Shown one piece after another: positions 7,316 to 11,021 of a stretch of DNA of 11,021 nucleotides. The DNA is from Flavobacteriales bacterium. GTDB taxonomy: Bacteria > Bacteroidota > Bacteroidia > Flavobacteriales_D > Parvicellaceae. The stretch spans positions 1-11,021 of the forward strand of contig JALTUD010000670.1 in NCBI GenBank assembly GCA_027047735.1. The letters run 5' to 3'. A program made the translations under genes and the position numbers. The notes under the pieces are model-generated. The model was not told where the DNA came from. It saw only the letters and a program-made list of their open reading frames with translations, and made no database searches. Numbering within the stretch: the first letter of the stretch is position 1; every line of letters begins with the position of its first letter.

Positions 7316-10300
7316 TTAATTTTTCTTCATGCCAACCTCTACATCATCAAAGTAATATATTGTTTTAGTCAACTCCCCTTTCTTGTTGTAGTAATATTCT
7401 TTGCCATATAAATCACCTCCCGTATATGTCGCTTTTCTTTTTATTGTTCCGGTTTCATAATACTCTATTTCTTCCCCTTCTTTATTATCGTTTTTATAGG
7501 TAACTTTTTGCTTAACCTTCCCATTGGGATAATAGCTGATATGTTCTCCGGTTTCCATTCCGTATTTGTAGTGCTGAATTTCAAAAAGTTGTCCGCTGTA
7601 ATAGTATTCTTTATAATCTCCATGAAATTGACCGTTTACCATTTCAAAATCACGTGCAACTTTGCCATTATCAAACAACGATTTTATCTTGGCCGTTTCA
7701 TTCTTTATTGGAATCATAGGCAAAAGTTTTCCGTTTTTATCTAAATGACTCCACCCGATTAAATAGCCGTATTCATAATATCTCACTAATTGTAGTTTTC
7801 CCTCTTCACTGTAAAATTTTCGATAACCATGAAACTCATCTTCAAAATATTGTGATTCTCTAATAATTTTTCCTTCTTTGTTGTAAGTCGTTTCAATACT
7901 ATCCTGTTTACCCATTTTATAAAATTCAATCGTATTGATTTGTTTATTATCATAATACGAAATCCATTTTCCTATCTTATCCCCCAAATCATACGTTCCT
8001 GTTTGTTTAATTGTTCCATTTTCATTGTACCACTTCCATTCTCCATCACGTTTTCCAAAAACAAAATTTCCCTCCATTTCCAATTGACCGTTAACCCCAA
8101 AGTATTTATACACTCCGTTATACGTATTGTAAATTTTTGTTCCTTTTGAGCGAAGCGTTCCGTCAATATATTTACGTTCTACCGTCCGAACGGAATCAAA
8201 AGGCATTTCTAATATATTGGGAGGATTAACAGTATCACTAAACAATACATATTTATAAACAAAATCATCAAACAGATATTGTTCTTCCGCTACTTTTTTG
8301 TCTGTCGTATAATAAACTGTTTTTCCGGTTTGTTTTCCGTTACTAAAGTACCTCAACCCGTTTATGTTTCCATTTGGATGATAAGAAATCCATTCTCCCA
8401 CTTTTTTATCATCTTTATAATTTCCTTGTTCTTTGATATAGCCATTCCTCCAATACTCGGCATAATAACCATCCTTTTTTCCTTCTTTATAATCTATTAC
8501 TGTCCTTTTCTCTCCGGTAGTAAAATAATTAATCCCCTGACCGTTTAGTTTTCCATCCGAATAAATCTCTTTACTCAATAACGTACCATTTCGTCGATAA
8601 TATTTCCATACACCTATTTTACCTCCTTTTACATCATATTCTCCTTCTGTTCGTAAGTTTCCATTGGAATATTTTAACACAAAATAAAATTTACCTTTTT
8701 GTTTTTTAGCTTCTTTTATTTGATTACCATCCTTATCAAATAATTGATATCCGACAAATTTCCCGTTTTTATATTGATATTTACCAACCAAAGTCCCATC
8801 AATATCATAAGAAAGATATTCACCGTCTATCAATCCTTTTACAGCGGTATATTCATTATCTTTCTTACCATTATTGTAATAGTAAACCCATTTCCCATCT
8901 TCCAATCCGTTTTTCCAAGTTCCTTTATTTGCAACCTTACCGTTATAATAATATTCAATGGATTCTCCTTCCAATAATCCTTCCGTATAAAATTTAGTTG
9001 TGTATAATTTGCCGTCACTAAAAAATTCTTTTTGTTCACCCTCTTTATAGTCATTTTTAAAATTTACCATAGAATAAACTTTACCGTTGGAATAAAACTC
9101 CTTATATTCTCCCTCTAATTTTCCGTCCGTATAATTTACTGTAAATTTTTTAGCTAAACCGGGATAAAAATACCGTGTATATATTCCTTCCAATTTATCA
9201 TCTTTATAAGTGGAAACAGAATTTAAAGCTCCTTCTTTATAGTAGTTTTTTACCTCTCCATTAGCTATATTTTCCTTATAATGAGCTTCGTGCGTTTTTA
9301 CCCCCCAAACATTGTATAGACTAAAAACACCATCTTTCAAATCATTTTTCAGCTCCACCTTTTTTCTTACTGTTCCATCGGTTCTATAGACTGTCCAAAG
9401 ACCTTCTTTTTTTGAGTCCTTAAACTCCCCTTCCGATACTTTCGCTCCATATTTATTATATAGCACCGCATAACCATTTAACATTCCGTCTTTATAATCT
9501 TCAATAACTCCAACTAACTCTTGATTATCATATACATAGAACACTTCTTGTTCCTTCTCGTTAAAAAACTCTTTATTTTTCTCATTTATCTTTGTCCATT
9601 CCTTATAGAACTTAACGATATAACTTTTAATAACGGCAATTTTTTTCGAAGCAATCGTTTTATATGAACGAACCGGACTATCCACATGAATCGTATAAAT
9701 CATCGAATTATACTGCCCTGTTTCTTGAATCCACTTAAATAATCGAACATACCGCTCTTGAAAAAATCCGGCACCTATCTTTTTCTCTTTTAAATATTCT
9801 AATATCAAATGGGTTTGAAGAGCTAAAGCCGAACGGATTTTATTATGAGTTTTATACTTTTTATCAATAGCTGCTTTACTATTTAAAAGTGTATTTAATT
9901 CATTAAAATAGCTGTCATCTTCAGTTAACGAAACCTTAGATTTTAATTTCCCGACATTACTTCTATCAGCAATATTTTCAGCTAATTCCCAAACAGCAGC
10001 CGAATATTTTCCATCCGGAGAAAGCATCAAATAAGTATCCAAACAAATCAAAGCTTGAGCGGTTTTGTTTTGGTCTGCAAATAAATTTCCCAATCTCAAA
10101 TGAGCCTTTACATAAAACGGATTAATTTTAACAGACTCCATTAAATCTTCAGTAGCCTTCTTTAACTCTCCTTTTTTCTCATAATCAATCGAGCGATTAA
10201 ACAAAAAGGTGTATCCTTTAGGATATCTTTTCAAAGCCTCAGTATTCGTAGCAATGGATTCGTCATATTGTTCTAAACTTTGTTGAGCAGCAGCCTTGTT

Positions 10301-10621
10301 CAAATAAAAATAATACTTGTCCACTAACCAGTCGTCTCCCGCCAAGCCTTTATCACACGCCTTAATACACTCCTCATATTTATCGTCCAACAAATAGTAA
10401 TAAGCAATTGTCGTCAATAAACTATAATAAACAGAATCATTAGGATTTACCTGTTCCAATTTCTTTATTGCTGCGTCATAGTTTTCACTTTCCACATCGC
10501 CTTCAATTTCTTTTAAAACATCTTTATAATCGACATAATCAACTTTAACCTGTCCGCTAACCCCCGAAAACAAAGAAAAAAACAAAACCACTAAAAAGGT
10601 TTTTAAATAAAAAATACGCAT
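7316..10621 (-). CDS. Exported TPR + MORN_2 (YwqK-like) repeat protein
   Basis: This 1101-aa protein begins with a signal peptide (hydrophobic TFLVVLFFSLFSGVSGQ, cleavage near residue 24). Residues about 40-205 form roughly four to five tetratricopeptide units (for example the LFNRSIDYEKKGELKKATED segment). A charged, mostly helical linker runs from about 210 to 360. From about 383 to 1097 follow some 30 MORN_2 units with a period of 24 residues, each close to G-x-x-x-x-Y-Y-x-N-G-K and ending in a charged turn before the next Gly. The units are clearest at 504-575, 670-765 and 1001-1096. Automatic pipelines often name such proteins YwqK-family antitoxin; no toxin gene is adjacent and that name should not be trusted here. 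It is probably an extended binding scaffold in the periplasm or at the surface, first gene of the unit with two transglutaminase-fold proteins. Partner and ligand are unknown. Confidence 0.9.
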   Translation of the reverse strand: MRIFYLKTFLVVLFFSLFSGVSGQVKVDYVDYKDVLKEIEGDVESENYDAAIKKLEQVNPNDSVYYSLLTTIAYYYLLDDKYEECIKACDKGLAGDDWLVDKYYFYLNKAAAQQSLEQYDESIATNTEALKRYPKGYTFLFNRSIDYEKKGELKKATEDLMESVKINPFYVKAHLRLGNLFADQNKTAQALICLDTYLMLSPDGKYSAAVWELAENIADRSNVGKLKSKVSLTEDDSYFNELNTLLNSKAAIDKKYKTHNKIRSALALQTHLILEYLKEKKIGAGFFQERYVRLFKWIQETGQYNSMIYTIHVDSPVRSYKTIASKKIAVIKSYIVKFYKEWTKINEKNKEFFNEKEQEVFYVYDNQELVGVIEDYKDGMLNGYAVLYNKYGAKVSEGEFKDSKKEGLWTVYRTDGTVRKKVELKNDLKDGVFSLYNVWGVKTHEAHYKENIANGEVKNYYKEGALNSVSTYKDDKLEGIYTRYFYPGLAKKFTVNYTDGKLEGEYKEFYSNGKVYSMVNFKNDYKEGEQKEFFSDGKLYTTKFYTEGLLEGESIEYYYNGKVANKGTWKNGLEDGKWVYYYNNGKKDNEYTAVKGLIDGEYLSYDIDGTLVGKYQYKNGKFVGYQLFDKDGNQIKEAKKQKGKFYFVLKYSNGNLRTEGEYDVKGGKIGVWKYYRRNGTLLSKEIYSDGKLNGQGINYFTTGEKRTVIDYKEGKKDGYYAEYWRNGYIKEQGNYKDDKKVGEWISYHPNGNINGLRYFSNGKQTGKTVYYTTDKKVAEEQYLFDDFVYKYVLFSDTVNPPNILEMPFDSVRTVERKYIDGTLRSKGTKIYNTYNGVYKYFGVNGQLEMEGNFVFGKRDGEWKWYNENGTIKQTGTYDLGDKIGKWISYYDNKQINTIEFYKMGKQDSIETTYNKEGKIIRESQYFEDEFHGYRKFYSEEGKLQLVRYYEYGYLIGWSHLDKNGKLLPMIPIKNETAKIKSLFDNGKVARDFEMVNGQFHGDYKEYYYSGQLFEIQHYKYGMETGEHISYYPNGKVKQKVTYKNDNKEGEEIEYYETGTIKRKATYTGGDLYGKEYYYNKKGELTKTIYYFDDVEVGMKKN
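7331..9475 (-). repeat. MORN_2 coding repeat array, 72-bp period
   Basis: This stretch encodes residues 383-1097, about 30 units of 24 residues (72 bp). Most glycine-to-glycine steps are exactly 24 residues, for example 504, 528, 552, 576, 600 and 670, 694, 718, 742, 766. The segment 766-836 is less regular, so degenerate units there are likely. By eye the units are strongly diverged at DNA level, suggesting old duplications under selection for the fold. Confidence 0.8.
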
Positions 10622-10649
10622 TATCAGTAAAAAATTAAATATGAACCAA

Positions 10650-10657
10650 CAAATATA
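10650..10657 (-). promoter_or_regulatory. Candidate Bacteroidota -7 box for the four-gene unit
   Basis: Read on the minus strand this is TATATTTG, an exact match to the TAnnTTTG -7 consensus known from Flavobacterium and Bacteroides sigma factor promoters. It lies about 28 bp before the ATG at 10621, which would give a leader of about 20 nt. No TTG is seen at the expected -33 distance, only T/A-rich sequence, so the call rests on one box in AT-rich DNA. Module A copy 2 begins just upstream. Confidence 0.4.
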
Positions 10658-10695
10658 TAAAATTAATCTGTTTTTATTAAACTAATTAAGTTTTT

Positions 10696-10836
10696 GGGCG
10701 TTCCCATTACGGCATAAAAAAGCAGTTTCGTTGCACTCCACTACTTTTTAACGCCGTAATGGTCGGGCTATCCGTTATATCTTTTGTGTTGCATATGTGC
10801 AACAACACAAAAGGATGCCACTTCTATCCCTAACGC
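10696..10836 (+). repeat. Structured repeat module A, copy 2
   Basis: This 141-nt element has the same orientation and architecture as copy 1. GCGTT (10698-10702) closes on AACGC (10832-10836). The first hairpin here is CCATTACGGC with GCCGTAATGG (10704-10713 and 10753-10762), with an inner AAAAAG/CTTTTT stem (10717-10722 and 10744-10749); its sequence differs fully from copy 1. The core at 10761-10786 is identical to 1936-1961 over 26 nt. The second hairpin (10781-10791 with 10803-10813) changes GGG/CCC of copy 1 to GTG/CAC, keeping the pair. It lies upstream of the operon's first gene rather than downstream of a gene, unlike copy 1. Confidence 0.85.
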
Positions 10837-10873
10837 GAGACAGGTGAGTACAAAGAAAAAAACGGAATTTAGT

Positions 10874-10928
10874 TTTCTTAGACAATGAAAAATTATTTTG
10901 CATAGCCCCAGCTATGGAAAATAATTTT
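10874..10928. repeat. CATAGC hairpin repeat (module B, copy 2)
   Basis: TTTCTTAGACAATGAA (10874-10889) matches 2046-2061 of copy 1 except for one base. It leads into an 18-position stem, 10889-10906 with 10911-10928, loop CCCA, in which 17 positions pair and only the G/G flanking the CATAGC tip does not. Stem bases differ from copy 1 (AAAATTATTTT here) but pairing is kept. Outside this the arms are not clearly symmetric, unlike copy 1. Confidence 0.75.
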
Positions 10929-10965
10929 GAAGAGGTTATTTACAGTTTGTGTATAAAAGTGAAAT

Positions 10966-11021
10966 TAGATTATTTTCTTTTCAATCTAGGCATTTTTAAG
11001 AAGCATAGCCGTAGCTATGGT
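10966..11021. repeat. Third CATAGC hairpin, cut by window edge
   Basis: The tip CATAGC-CGTA-GCTATG (11004-11019) with a G on each side (11003, 11020) repeats the plan of the two earlier hairpins, about 100 nt after copy 2. Before it, TAGATT (10966-10971) and AATCTA (10983-10988) form a small inverted repeat. The 3' arm lies outside the window, so its full size is unknown. Confidence 0.6.

Larger units (their letters stand above)
2285..10621 (-). other. Predicted four-gene operon ending in dprA
   Basis: Four genes on the minus strand are separated by 3 bp (7313-7315), 4 bp (5380-5383) and a 1-base TAATG overlap at 3388. This packing leaves no room for internal promoters outside coding sequence and suggests co-transcription from upstream of 10621. 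The first three products carry signal peptides and the last, DprA, is cytoplasmic. Co-transcription is inferred from spacing only. Confidence 0.75.

Noticed and set aside
7316..10621. YwqK antitoxin of a toxin-antitoxin system
   Set aside because: The likeness is only to the MORN_2 repeat; the protein is exported, very long and has no adjacent toxin gene.

Overview
The window looks like a low-GC chromosome of a Bacteroidota bacterium, most likely a Flavobacteriales-type lineage. Three things support this: DUF3857/transglutaminase exported proteins and YwqK-type MORN_2 proteins are typical of that group; the genes lack clear Shine-Dalgarno sites; and the only promoter-like box fits the Bacteroidota TAnnTTTG pattern. 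No RNA gene, CRISPR array, integrase or transposase gene was found.

Layout. Positions 1-1865 (+) hold the 3' part of a gene for a helix-hairpin-helix protein fused to an outer-membrane beta-barrel; its N-terminus lies outside the window. Positions 1866-2284 are non-coding and carry two structured repeat modules. Positions 2285-10621 (-) are one tightly packed four-gene unit. In transcription order these are a 1101-aa exported TPR + MORN_2 protein, a 642-aa exported DUF3857/transglutaminase with an intact Cys-His-Asp triad, a 663-aa related exported protein whose triad is lost, and dprA. Gaps are 3 bp, 4 bp and a 1-base TAATG overlap. Positions 10622-11021 hold a candidate promoter and a second, directly oriented copy of the same repeat pair, plus the start of a third hairpin.

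How the genes may work together. The first three genes of the unit all begin with signal peptides, so they probably form an envelope or periplasmic function; their substrate is unknown. DprA (ssDNA/RecA loading in transformation) is the last gene and is apparently translationally coupled to the pseudo-transglutaminase. The neighbouring convergent gene combines a DNA-binding-type HhH motif with an outer-membrane barrel, so a DNA-uptake link with dprA is possible but unproven.

The most notable non-coding signal is the composite repeat. Module A (about 140 nt) has a variable hairpin, an invariant core, a second hairpin with a compensatory base-pair change between copies, and a GCGTT/AACGC closing stem. 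Module B is a long hairpin with a G-CATAGC-CNNA-GCTATG-G tip. The copies sit about 8.8 kb apart and flank the four-gene unit. They behave like a structured mobile or RNA-level repeat family rather than ordinary spacer.
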